NCBI GenBank assembly: GCA_964646625.1 | Contig: CAZYHC010000015.1 | Span: 31,496-95,495, forward strand | Length of the DNA stretch: 64,000 nt | Direction: 5' to 3' | Source of the DNA: DAOULT01 sp964646625 | Lineage (GTDB): Bacteria; Chloroflexota; Anaerolineae; CAZYHC01 | Shown here: positions 8,565-16,379 of the stretch, piece after piece | How the letters are laid out: each line of letters opens with the position of its first letter | Position numbering within the stretch: the stretch's first letter is position 1 | Notes under the pieces: generated by a model | Databases searched by the model: none | Seen by the model: only the letters and a program-made list of their open reading frames with translations | What the model was told of the DNA's origin: nothing | Translations under genes and position numbers: made by a program

Positions 8565-8643
8565 TTAATCGCCCCTTCCCAGTTCCAGGTCTCCGAGCGC
8601 GATCAGGCTTTCCAGGTCTTCCAGGGCGTCGGGTTGCCAGCGT
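8565..8643 (-). other. Short coding-like remnant between two genes
   Basis: On the minus strand a frame of about 28 codons without ATG reads RWQPDALEDLESLIALGDLE and ends with TAA just before the ATG of the URO-D gene. It may be the tail of a deleted gene or simply chance. Confidence 0.25.
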
Positions 8644-9645
8644 TTATATAATCACCACCTGGCCTGTATCCAGCGACTCCCAGGCAGCCCTGGCGGTGCG
8701 CACGGCCAAAAGCCCATCCTGGGCGGTGGCGGTTTCGGGTTGTTTGCCCGCCCTGACGCATTCGATGAAGTAAGCCACTTCGTTGTCGTAGGCATCGCCC
8801 GCCTCGAAAGGCAGGCTATAAGGCTCCTGGTCGGACTCGTAAACCGTGAGTTGCGCTCCTGAGACGCCCATCTCCACGCTTACTCCTCCGGCCCGGAAAG
8901 CGTACTCCACCGAACCACGCTCGCAGCGCACGGACAGGGTCATGGTGAAAGGATATTCGGTGGGCATCATGACGCTGCCCTCGGCAAAGCCCCGGCCAGA
9001 CCCGTACTCCACCAGGGTCAGGACGTAATCCCAGCCCCCAGGCCCGCCTTTTTGTCCCAGGCTGTAGACCGACCTGGGCCTGCCAAACAGCCAGTTGAAG
9101 GTGTCCAGGTCGTGAATCTGGAGGTCGAAGACGGCTCCTCCGGTCTGATCGGCGTGGGAGAACCACTCACCCCAGGTCGGGCGGGTGGAGAGCCGCGAGG
9201 CGGTAGCGGTGATGGTCTTACCCAGCCTGCCGCTGGCTACCAGCTCCTTGAGGGCCACGTACTCCGGCCAGAAGCGCAGCACGTGGGCGATCATCAAGAC
9301 TTTGCCGCTTTTCTGCGCCGCCTCGATCATGGCCTCGCAGTCGGTGACCGTCATAGCCATCGGCTTCTCGCACAGGACGTGTTTGCCTGCCTCCAGAGCC
9401 TTGACGGTGTATTCCTTGTGCCAGGGAGTGGGGATGCAGATATCGATAACGTCTATCTCCGGATCCCGAACCAGGCTATCCATGTCCGTCAGGCCCTTTT
9501 TGGCTCCTATTTCCTGGGCCACTTTGGCGGCCCGTTCCGCCGAACGCGAGAAGATGCCCGCTATCTCCACGTCGGGGAGTTTGCCGTAGCCCTTAGCGTG
9601 AGTGCTGCCCATGAAGCCTGCCCCTAGAATTCCTACTTTAATCAT
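8644..9645 (-). CDS. Gfo/Idh/MocA-family NAD(P)-dependent oxidoreductase
   Basis: A 333-residue protein. The N-terminal Rossmann fold starts MIKVGILGAGFMGSTHA with the dinucleotide motif GAGFMG. The conserved CEKPMAMT (EKP motif), whose Lys is catalytic in this family, lies near residue 95. The C-terminal alpha/beta domain carries GGAVFDLQIHDLDTFNWLFG, with the Asp and His usual for substrate binding. These enzymes oxidise or reduce hydroxyls of sugars, inositols and related polyols with NAD(P)H. It lies directly downstream of a sugar-phosphate isomerase-like gene, a common pairing in inositol and keto-sugar pathways. The precise substrate cannot be inferred. Confidence 0.9.
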   Translation of the reverse strand: MIKVGILGAGFMGSTHAKGYGKLPDVEIAGIFSRSAERAAKVAQEIGAKKGLTDMDSLVRDPEIDVIDICIPTPWHKEYTVKALEAGKHVLCEKPMAMTVTDCEAMIEAAQKSGKVLMIAHVLRFWPEYVALKELVASGRLGKTITATASRLSTRPTWGEWFSHADQTGGAVFDLQIHDLDTFNWLFGRPRSVYSLGQKGGPGGWDYVLTLVEYGSGRGFAEGSVMMPTEYPFTMTLSVRCERGSVEYAFRAGGVSVEMGVSGAQLTVYESDQEPYSLPFEAGDAYDNEVAYFIECVRAGKQPETATAQDGLLAVRTARAAWESLDTGQVVII

Positions 9646-9663
9646 CTCACGCCTCCATAAACC

Positions 9664-9696
9664 AGGTGCCTGGCACTTCCAAAGTGCCAGGCACCT
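9664..9696. repeat. Palindromic repeat, family A copy 2
   Basis: Perfect 15-3-15 palindrome identical to copy 1 (AGGTGCCTGGCACTT, CCA, inverted arm). It is intergenic, between the Gfo/Idh and TIM-barrel genes. Confidence 0.95.
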
Positions 9697-9703
9697 TTAA
9701 TAA

Positions 9704-10510
9704 TCAATCGACCATGTTCAGGCTCTTCAAATAGTCGTAGGAAGCCTTCACGGCGCGGTGCACCTCTTCCACGGGCGGGAAGGGCTCGCCCTGAAACTCG
9801 ATCTCTACGCTGAAGGGCCCTTTGTATCCCCCGGTAAGCACGATGTCGAAGAAAGCTTTGAAATCGACGTGACCATCCCCCAGGGCCGGGAAGTCCCACT
9901 CGTTCGGCCTCCCGCGCGTGTCCTTCAGGTGCACGTGGGCCAGGTAGGGCAGGACGTACCCCACGTCGTCCACGGCCCGCTTTCCCCCGTAGAAAACCAC
10001 GTTGGCCGTATCGTAGTTGACGCGGACGTTGCGCCGCCCGATCCTGGCTATCAGGGGCACGCTCATCGCTCCGGTAGCCATGATAATGCCGTGGATCTCC
10101 AACGCGACCACCACTCCCCGTTCCTCGGCGTAGTCGGCCAGCTCGTCGATGTTAGCCATGAAAGCCGCTTCGTCTTCTTCTTCGCTGTAGTGGCCGCCGA
10201 TGGCTGCGGTCATGATGTCCAGGCCCAGCTTGTGGCAGATGTCCAGGGCCTTCTTGCCGTTCTCCAGCCCTTCTTTGGTGGTCAGGTCGGAGTGGCCGGA
10301 GAGGCTCATCGCCTCCAGGCCCATACTTTTGAGCTTATCCTGGAGCTTTTGCAGGTCGGAGTCGGTGGAATCCAGGTTGACGTGCTCCGTCCAGCCCCTC
10401 ACCGCCGATAGCTCCACGTACTTGAACCCGGCCTGGGCGATGCCCTCCAGCGCCTCATCGAGAGTATGAGTATGGTACGTGTTGGTCAGTACCCCCACTT
10501 TGTTTTGCAT
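9704..10510 (-). CDS. Sugar phosphate isomerase/epimerase (xylose isomerase-like TIM barrel)
   Basis: A 268-residue single-domain protein of the AP-endonuclease-2/xylose-isomerase-like TIM barrel family (IolE, IolI, DTE-type). It begins with TNTYHTHTLDEALEGIAQAGF and contains FKYVELSA, VALEIHG, the metal-site region VNYDTANV, HVHLKDTRG, ALGDGHVDF and VEIEFQGE. These supply the Glu-Asp-His-Glu metal ligands typical of the family. Such enzymes isomerise or epimerise keto-sugars or inosose using a divalent metal in the cytoplasm. The adjacent Gfo/Idh oxidoreductase supports a role in sugar or inositol breakdown. The substrate is not predictable. Confidence 0.88.
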   Translation of the reverse strand: MQNKVGVLTNTYHTHTLDEALEGIAQAGFKYVELSAVRGWTEHVNLDSTDSDLQKLQDKLKSMGLEAMSLSGHSDLTTKEGLENGKKALDICHKLGLDIMTAAIGGHYSEEEDEAAFMANIDELADYAEERGVVVALEIHGIIMATGAMSVPLIARIGRRNVRVNYDTANVVFYGGKRAVDDVGYVLPYLAHVHLKDTRGRPNEWDFPALGDGHVDFKAFFDIVLTGGYKGPFSVEIEFQGEPFPPVEEVHRAVKASYDYLKSLNMVD

Positions 10511-10557
10511 CTTTATACTCCTTCAACTGGTAAGTTCACATAAAACAAGGTGACATA

Positions 10558-12450
10558 TCAGAGCGAATCACGAAACCTTTGATATACTTCAAATACATCA
10601 GGGCCCCAAAGTAGGCCAAAGTCTCTGGGACTTGTAGTGACACATACAATATCTCCAATTGCAACTTCTTGGTTGAACAAAACTCCCAAAGCATCTGTAG
10701 TCTCAACAGTCCTTATTGGCTGACCGTTGATTCTAATGATAGCTGAATGGGTAGTAGCAATCCACATCTGAGTTGATGGGAATACCGATGTAGTACATTC
10801 GGTCTCGTCATAGCTATTAAGAACTTGGACCTCGGGGCAGAAGCCTCGATCACAGTATGTGATATAGTGTTCCTTAACATCTGGTCCCCAAAAAAGACCG
10901 AAATCGCGTGGCTCCCCCTCGACACATATTGTATCACCTTTATTTACTTTTTGCTCAAAAAGTGTCCCCGCAAGATAAGGCGGGTTGTAAGGGAATTGTC
11001 CAATTGGCGTTAAATTGATCTTTATGGTGACTGGGTGAGCGGAGGATAACCACATCCAATCTGAGTCATAATCTGAAACCTTACATCCATCGGGATCACT
11101 GCTATCTAACTTTTGGAGTCGGCTACCTAGTCTTGTAGCGGTGGGAGTTAGCACTTGTATCGGCATCGGTGTGTCAGTCGGCGTACCTGTCAGGGCAAGT
11201 ATGTTTGTCAGAGTGAGTATAGCTGCTCCCCTATCATCAGCCGGGTTGTTGGTCAGGTTGGTCTGGCTGGAGCCATCGGCGTTCATGACGTAGATTTCAT
11301 AGTTGCCATCACGATCAGACTCAAAAGCAATGCGCCCCCCATCTGGTGACCAGGAAGGGAATCTGTCATAAGCCGGGTTGTTCGTCAGGCGGGTCTGCCC
11401 GCTGCCGTCGGCGTTCATCACGTAGATTTCATGGTTGTCATCGCGGTTGGACACGAAGGCGATGCGCGTGCCGTCCGGCGACCAGGAAGGAGCCTCATCC
11501 CAGCCCGGACTGTTCGTCAGGCGGGTCTGCTCGCTGCCGTCGGCGTTCATCACGTAGATTTCATGGTTGCCATCGCGGTCGGACTGAAAAACGATGCGCG
11601 TGCCGTCCGGTGACCAGGAAGGAAGCCAGTCATCGGCATGGTTGTCCGTTAGGTAGGTCATCCCGCTGCCGTCGGTGTTCATCACATAGATTTCTAAGTC
11701 GCCATAGCGGTCAGAGATGAAGGCTATGCACTGGCTGTCCGGTGACCAAACAGGAGCCCAGTCATTGGTCGGGTTATTGGTCAGTCTGGTCTGGCTTGTG
11801 CTGTCGATGTTCATAACGTAGATTTCATCATTGCCATCACGGTTGGACTCGAAAGCAATACGCTCCCCATCAGATGACCAGGAAGGCATCCGCTCACTAG
11901 CCGGGTTGTTGGTCAGCCTAATCTGGCCTGTGCCATCGGTGTTCATGACATAGATTTCATCGTTGCCATCACGATTTGAATAGAAAGCAATGCGCCCTTC
12001 CACAGCAGGGGGTATGGGTGTAGCCGTTGGCGGTATGGTGGTAGGCGTAGGCGTGTCAGTCGGCGTAGGCGTGTTGGTATTAGTGGCAATGAAAGTGGGT
12101 GTTGAGGTGTCTATCACAGTGGGCGAAGGCGTGTGAGCGGCGGGGGGTGTATTTGTAGAGATTGGCGCAGGTCTTGTGGGTGAAGGAGAAGCGGTTGGAG
12201 TGAGCAGAGCTACTGATGTGGGCTGAGGCGGCCTGCCTGAGATGGTAACGAGAACAAAACCTGTCACGCCAAAGCACATTAAGACCGTCCCAAAAACTAT
12301 CAAGATAATGCATCTCCGAGGCGTGATTTCTATTGTTGGGAACTTACCTATAATACCTATAATAACGGCTATGGCTCCTATGACGAAAGCGGCTTGCAGA
12401 ATACCGGCTTTATACAGTTCTATGAGAACATCTATGAATATTTCGACCAT
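10558..12450 (-). CDS. Membrane-anchored PD40/TolB-like beta-propeller protein with duplicated C-terminal domain
   Basis: A 630-residue protein with four regions. Two N-terminal membrane segments (about 12-35 and 48-70) come first. A Thr/Pro-rich linker (about 78-150) follows. Then come six repeats of about 43 residues with the pattern RIAF.S.RDGN.EIYVMN.DG..QTRLTNNP....PSWSPDG, typical of PD40/TolB-like propeller blades. Last is a tail of about 200 residues made of two copies of an unrecognised unit ending RDFGLFWGPDV and RDFGLLWGPDV, each with conserved Cys residues. The propeller and tail probably lie outside the cell, held by the linker. The DNA of the propeller region is a visible tandem repeat of about 130 bases. 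Ligand and partner are unknown. It is lower in GC than its neighbours. Confidence 0.8.
   Translation of the reverse strand: MVEIFIDVLIELYKAGILQAAFVIGAIAVIIGIIGKFPTIEITPRRCIILIVFGTVLMCFGVTGFVLVTISGRPPQPTSVALLTPTASPSPTRPAPISTNTPPAAHTPSPTVIDTSTPTFIATNTNTPTPTDTPTPTTIPPTATPIPPAVEGRIAFYSNRDGNDEIYVMNTDGTGQIRLTNNPASERMPSWSSDGERIAFESNRDGNDEIYVMNIDSTSQTRLTNNPTNDWAPVWSPDSQCIAFISDRYGDLEIYVMNTDGSGMTYLTDNHADDWLPSWSPDGTRIVFQSDRDGNHEIYVMNADGSEQTRLTNSPGWDEAPSWSPDGTRIAFVSNRDDNHEIYVMNADGSGQTRLTNNPAYDRFPSWSPDGGRIAFESDRDGNYEIYVMNADGSSQTNLTNNPADDRGAAILTLTNILALTGTPTDTPMPIQVLTPTATRLGSRLQKLDSSDPDGCKVSDYDSDWMWLSSAHPVTIKINLTPIGQFPYNPPYLAGTLFEQKVNKGDTICVEGEPRDFGLFWGPDVKEHYITYCDRGFCPEVQVLNSYDETECTTSVFPSTQMWIATTHSAIIRINGQPIRTVETTDALGVLFNQEVAIGDIVCVTTSPRDFGLLWGPDVFEVYQRFRDSL
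11215..12000 (-). repeat. Coding tandem repeat (six propeller blades)
   Basis: Six units of about 126-130 bases, each containing close variants of the codons for EIYVMNADG and TRLTNNP. It is a protein repeat and not a CRISPR array, because every unit is translated and the units diverge throughout. Confidence 0.85.
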
Positions 12451-12492
12451 CTCGTGTCCTCCTTACACAGAGCTACCTTTGCATTCCATCGC

Positions 12493-13560
12493 TCAGGGGC
12501 CGAAGAAGCGCTCCAGGGGCAGGGAGACGGATGCCCCTCGGAAAAGCACAGCCTGGATGCTATCGAGGAGAGGAAACCTACCCTGCAATTCCCCCTGCTC
12601 TACTCTGGCTGCGAGCGCCCGATGCACCACCCCGATGGCCTCGATCCCTTCTACGGTGGCCCCTTTCATCGCTGCGCGGGCCTCGTCGAAAGAAAGGCCC
12701 TCGCCCAGCAGTTGCCCCAGGGTCAGGTTGCGTCCCTGCTGGCAGGTGACGTACAAATCGCCTAACCCGCCCAGGCCGTAGGCCGTCTCCGGGCGCCCGC
12801 CCAGAAGTTGGGTCAGGGCGGCCATCTCGTGCACGGCCTGGTTGAAGACCGCCGAGCGCAGGTTATCCATCGTGTTCGCGGTTGTGCTGGCGGCGGCTGT
12901 GGCCGCCGTGGATTTCGCCAGGCCGTCGCACATCCCCACGCCGATGGCGTAGCCGTTCTTCACCGCGGCACACACTTCCAGGCCCCGGATATCTGAAGTA
13001 AGCTGGACGTGATAATAGTCGGTGGCGAAGAACCGGGTGCACCGCCGCAGGCTCTCCTCCTGCTCGGAGGCAAAGATCACGCAGGTGGGGCGGCGGTCGG
13101 CCAGTTCCAGCGCCTTCGACGGCCCGCCGATAGCCACCACCGCTACTTTAAGGTGCCTGGCACCTGGGTCGGGCAGAGAGTCGGCGATGATCTGGGGCAG
13201 GGTGCGCAAGTGGCCGCTCTCCATCACCTCCAGCCCCTTAGCCACGTTGACGATGGCCGTCCCCGGAGAAAGAAAAGGGGCGATCTTTTCCGTCATCTTC
13301 CCTACCGCTTTGGAGATAACCCCCAGGACGACGACCTGGGCCCCTTGCACAGCTTCTCCCAGGTCTTCGACGTGGAAGGGCCGGATGGACGGCGGCAGGT
13401 GCATTTTCATGGCCGGGTGCCACCCGTCTTCCAGGAGGCGGTCGATGACGGCGCGATCGAATTCCGTGCCGCACAAGGCCACCTGATGGCCGTTATCGGA
13501 AAGGGGGATGGTCAACGCGCTGCCCATCACCCCGGCCCCCACAATCGCTACCTTTGCCAT
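12493..13560 (-). CDS. gpsA: Glycerol-3-phosphate dehydrogenase [NAD(P)+]-like protein
   Basis: A 355-residue protein, slightly longer than typical GpsA (about 330-340). It shows the N-terminal dinucleotide motif VAIVGAGVMGSA, NVAKGLE, the conserved AVKNGYAIGVGM containing the catalytic Lys, and GLGGLGDLYVTC and EGIEAI in the C-terminal helical domain. GpsA reduces dihydroxyacetone phosphate to glycerol 3-phosphate for lipid synthesis. Here it follows an SDR and an FGGY kinase, so it could instead act on another polyol phosphate in a catabolic route. A short family A repeat motif (13151-13165) is translated within it as GARH, near a surface loop; this partly explains the extra length. The family is certain, the substrate less so. 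Confidence 0.85.
   Translation of the reverse strand: MAKVAIVGAGVMGSALTIPLSDNGHQVALCGTEFDRAVIDRLLEDGWHPAMKMHLPPSIRPFHVEDLGEAVQGAQVVVLGVISKAVGKMTEKIAPFLSPGTAIVNVAKGLEVMESGHLRTLPQIIADSLPDPGARHLKVAVVAIGGPSKALELADRRPTCVIFASEQEESLRRCTRFFATDYYHVQLTSDIRGLEVCAAVKNGYAIGVGMCDGLAKSTAATAAASTTANTMDNLRSAVFNQAVHEMAALTQLLGGRPETAYGLGGLGDLYVTCQQGRNLTLGQLLGEGLSFDEARAAMKGATVEGIEAIGVVHRALAARVEQGELQGRFPLLDSIQAVLFRGASVSLPLERFFGP
13151..13165. repeat. Family A repeat, single-arm copy 3 (inside gpsA-like CDS)
   Basis: AGGTGCCTGGCACCT, a self-complementary single arm of the 33-bp palindrome, in frame in the coding sequence. Confidence 0.75.
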
Positions 13561-13614
13561 TGCATCTCCTTCACATCAAGCCACAGCCGATTTGGCTTCA
13601 TGGCAGGGCTTTTC

Positions 13615-13645
13615 CCTCCGTGCACTCTGTGTCCTCTGTGGCTAA
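13615..13645. repeat. Dispersed CTCTGTG repeat, family C copy 1
   Basis: The string containing CACTCTGTGTCCTCTGTGG followed by CTAA lies just past the SDR stop codon. A close relative is at 43665-43698. Confidence 0.6.
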
Positions 13646-14407
13646 TCAACTGAAAGTTCGGCCCCCGTCCACGGTGATGATCTGGCCCGTGACGTAGCTG
13701 GACAGGTCGGAGGCCAGAAAGAGCACCACGTTAGCCACCTCTTCCGGCTGGCCCACCCGGCGGAGCGGGCTTCGTCGGCCTATCTCTTCCATCTGCTCCG
13801 GGGTATAAAGTCTGCCCATGCCCCTGGTGGCGATCTGACGGGGGGCCACGGCATTGACGGTGATGCTATAAGGGCCGAGCTCGCGGGCCATGGCCCGGGT
13901 CAGGCTGTTGAGGCCCCCCTTGGAAGCCGCGTAGTGAGCGCCGCCGCCCGTGCCGGTGAAGGCCGAGGCGGAAGAGACGTGCACCACCCGCCCCCAGCCC
14001 CGGCTAATCATGTGTGGGGCCACGGCCTGGCTCACGTAGAAAGCTCCGGTCAGGTTCACGGCCAGGGTCCGCTGCCAGGTCTCAAACTCCACCTCCAGGA
14101 AAGCCCGTTTAGGGTAGATGCCGGCGTTGTTGACCAGTATGTCGATGCTTTCTCTGCGGGCCAGCACCTCTTTTACCAGGCTTTCCACCTGTGGGGGCTG
14201 AGTCACGTCCACCGGCTGGAAGCAGGCCCACTCTCCCCGGCCCTCTATGAGAGAGACGGTTTCTTGAGCGGCGGCTTCCATGCTCCCCAGGTCGGCGGCC
14301 ACCACGGCGGCCCCGGCCTCGGCCAATTTCAAAGCGATGGCCCGACCGATGCCCACCCCGGCGCCGGTAACGATGGCTGTGCGACCTTCCAGCGAAATCC
14401 CAACCAT
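13646..14407 (-). CDS. Short-chain dehydrogenase/reductase (SDR, classical)
   Basis: A 253-residue classical SDR. It has the cofactor motif TGAGVGIG near the N-terminus, NNAGIYP, a catalytic Ser in HVSSASAF and the YAASK Tyr-Lys pair. The C-terminal part reads GQIITVDGGRTF. The ATG at 14407 was chosen. A longer reading from 14428 would add MGIGNGD, which comes from the GGGAAT-type repeat upstream and is unlikely to be genuine. These enzymes oxidise secondary alcohols or reduce ketones with NAD(P). Here it lies between an FGGY kinase and a GpsA-like gene, so sugar or polyol oxidation is the best guess. Confidence 0.9.
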   Translation of the reverse strand: MVGISLEGRTAIVTGAGVGIGRAIALKLAEAGAAVVAADLGSMEAAAQETVSLIEGRGEWACFQPVDVTQPPQVESLVKEVLARRESIDILVNNAGIYPKRAFLEVEFETWQRTLAVNLTGAFYVSQAVAPHMISRGWGRVVHVSSASAFTGTGGGAHYAASKGGLNSLTRAMARELGPYSITVNAVAPRQIATRGMGRLYTPEQMEEIGRRSPLRRVGQPEEVANVVLFLASDLSSYVTGQIITVDGGRTFS

Positions 14408-14458
14408 ATCCCCATTCCCTATTCCCAATTCCCCTATCCCTATTCTCCAATACCTATT
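14408..14458. repeat. G-rich dispersed repeat, family D copy 1
   Basis: Runs of CCCATTCCCTATTCCC and CCCCTATCCCTATTC between the FGGY kinase and SDR genes. The same units recur at 28351-28410 inside queA. Confidence 0.7.
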
Positions 14459-14464
14459 TTACCC

Positions 14465-16003
14465 CTACTCCCCATAGGTAAGTTCGGTCAGGCGGTCTAT
14501 CAGGGAGCGCAGGGCGGGGAAGATGCGGCGGTAGACCTCTTCGTAGAGCTTATCGTAGACCTTCTGAGTTTCCTCATTGGGAGTATAGGTCTCGCCCAGG
14601 CGTACCATAGCAGCGGCGGCCTCGTGCACGTCTCCGTACAGTCCGCCGGCGGTGGCGGCCAGGATGGCGGCGCCCAGGCAGGTGGCTTCCGGGCTGGCCG
14701 AACGGGTGACGGGCTTGCCGGTGATGTCGGCCACCATCTGGCACCAGAGATGGCTCTTTGAACCGCCCCCCATCGCTATGAAGCGCTCGATGGGGATACC
14801 CAGCGCCTCCTCCACGCCGCTGGTCGCCAATCGCTGCTCGAAGGCGATGCCCTCCAGGATGGCGCGGTACAGGTGCGCCCGGCCATGCGTGCCTCGCCAG
14901 CCGACGATGATGCCGCTGGCCGCCGAGTCCCAATAGGGGTTCATGACGCTGTTCCAGTAGGGGACGAGCATCAGCCCCAACGAGCCGGGGGGCACTTTGC
15001 GAGCCGCGGCCTCAAAGATTTCCTCAGCCGAGACGTTCAGTTTGAGCTCCTGGGGGTCGATGCCGCCGAACTTTTCCACAAACCAGCTTATGGTGAAAGT
15101 CCCGCCGCGCAGGACGGTTTCCAGCAGGTAGGTTTTGGGCACGCCGCCGTTGAGGGTGCGGAAGGCCGGGTCAGCGGCATATTTTTCCGAGAAAGCCCCG
15201 GAGACCACCGCCGTCCCCAGGTTCAAATAAGCCTGGCCTGGGGCGGTGATGTTGGCGCCCAATCCGGCCGACTGTCCATCGCCCAGGGCGGCCACCACCG
15301 GCAGCCCGGCGGGCAGGCCGCACTTTTCGGCGGCTTCTTCCGTTACGGTGTCCATCACTGCGCCGGGGGGGTAGGCTTCCGAGAACTGTTCGAGGCGCAG
15401 CCCCAGGGCGGAAATCAGGTCCTCGGCCCAGCAGTGATTGACCATGTCGAAGACGCCCATCGGGTCGGCGCAGCCCCAGCTCGTTTTGAACTGGCCGGTC
15501 ATGTTGAAGACCAGGTAGGCGTGGACGTCGAGGTATTTATAAGCCCGCTCGAAGACGGTCGGTTCGTATCTGCGCAGCCAGAGGATATTGGGTATAGATG
15601 GGGTGGTGGAAAGAGGCTTGCCTGAGACCTGGTGAAACTTTTCTGCGCCGTAGAGAGAATCGATATCCTCCAATTCGGTCCAGGCGCGCTCGTCCAGCCA
15701 GAGGGTGCCGTTGCGCAAAGGTTGGCCCTTTTCATCTACCGGCACGAAGGTTTCCCGCTGGTGGGTCATGCAGAGAGCGGCCACGCGGGCCGGGTCTACG
15801 CAGGACATCGCCCCCCGCAAGGCGCAGGCGGTGGCCTCCCACCAATCCTCGGCCCGCTGCTCCCACCAGGTAGGCTGGGGGTTGAGGAGGGGGAAAGTAG
15901 CCCGTCCCTCAGAAAGGGGGTGGCCTGTTTTATCCCAGACGATGGCTTTGCTGGCGCTGGTACTGCAATCCACACTGACGACCAAATCCTTTTTCACACT
16001 CAA
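14465..16003 (-). CDS. FGGY-family carbohydrate kinase (xylulokinase-like)
   Basis: A 512-residue two-domain kinase of the ASKHA fold. The N-terminal phosphate motif DCSTSASKAIVWD and the WWEQRAEDWW stretch are typical of xylulokinases and related FGGY kinases. The C-terminal half has GDGQSAGLGANI, NLGTAVVSG and the signature AMGGGSKSHLWCQMVADITG with GAAILAA. It phosphorylates a sugar or polyol with ATP in the cytoplasm. It sits immediately downstream of hgcB (22 bases) and upstream of the SDR in the same operon, downstream of a sugar ABC transporter, and so probably activates the imported sugar. Whether the substrate is xylulose or another ketose cannot be told. Confidence 0.9.
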   Translation of the reverse strand: MSVKKDLVVSVDCSTSASKAIVWDKTGHPLSEGRATFPLLNPQPTWWEQRAEDWWEATACALRGAMSCVDPARVAALCMTHQRETFVPVDEKGQPLRNGTLWLDERAWTELEDIDSLYGAEKFHQVSGKPLSTTPSIPNILWLRRYEPTVFERAYKYLDVHAYLVFNMTGQFKTSWGCADPMGVFDMVNHCWAEDLISALGLRLEQFSEAYPPGAVMDTVTEEAAEKCGLPAGLPVVAALGDGQSAGLGANITAPGQAYLNLGTAVVSGAFSEKYAADPAFRTLNGGVPKTYLLETVLRGGTFTISWFVEKFGGIDPQELKLNVSAEEIFEAAARKVPPGSLGLMLVPYWNSVMNPYWDSAASGIIVGWRGTHGRAHLYRAILEGIAFEQRLATSGVEEALGIPIERFIAMGGGSKSHLWCQMVADITGKPVTRSASPEATCLGAAILAATAGGLYGDVHEAAAAMVRLGETYTPNEETQKVYDKLYEEVYRRIFPALRSLIDRLTELTYGE

Positions 16004-16025
16004 CCTCCATAAGCTGACATTGTTA

Positions 16026-16361
16026 TCATGAGCAGCAACAGCCCGACTCGGGCTCAGGCTCGCAGGCAGATTCTTTCTTGCCAGTGAGGGCCGCGTAGAT
16101 CATAGCCGCCGCGCACCCCACCCCACTATCCACCGTGATGGCGTCAGTTGGACAGTTGAGCTGACAGGCTCCACATTCCATACACGCTTCGGGACGGACG
16201 AGCCGCGCCACGCGGTCGCCTGACGCAAACACAGCATGTGGACAGACGATAGTACATATTCCACAGTTGATGCACAGCCCCGGGTTGTATTCGAGGGTAT
16301 TTATGCTTGTGCGCACTATGGAATCACAAGCACAAGTAGCAGATATAGCTTCGCTAACCAT
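16026..16361 (-). CDS. hgcB: HgcB, ferredoxin for mercury methylation
   Basis: A 111-residue protein with two CxxCxxCxxxCP motifs (Cys30/33/36/40 and Cys60/63/66/70) for two 4Fe-4S clusters. After them come GVGCAAAMIY with Cys83, matching the extra conserved Cys of HgcB, and a C-terminal Cys cluster (Cys108-110, near ESGCCCS) like the vicinal Cys pair of characterised HgcB. An N-terminal extension holds Cys10 and Cys12. HgcB is known to reduce the HgcA corrinoid and probably helps to bind Hg(II). It starts 18 bases after hgcA with an AAGAGG ribosome binding site. The identification rests on the tail, Cys83 and the adjacent hgcA; an ordinary ferredoxin would lack these. Confidence 0.93.
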   Translation of the reverse strand: MVSEAISATCACDSIVRTSINTLEYNPGLCINCGICTIVCPHAVFASGDRVARLVRPEACMECGACQLNCPTDAITVDSGVGCAAAMIYAALTGKKESACEPEPESGCCCS

Positions 16362-16379
16362 TGTTATAATCCTCTTTCT

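Noticed and set aside
11215..12000. Regularly spaced repeats that resemble a CRISPR array
   Set aside because: Unit length (about 130 bases), continuous translation and the PD40 blade pattern show that this is a protein repeat.
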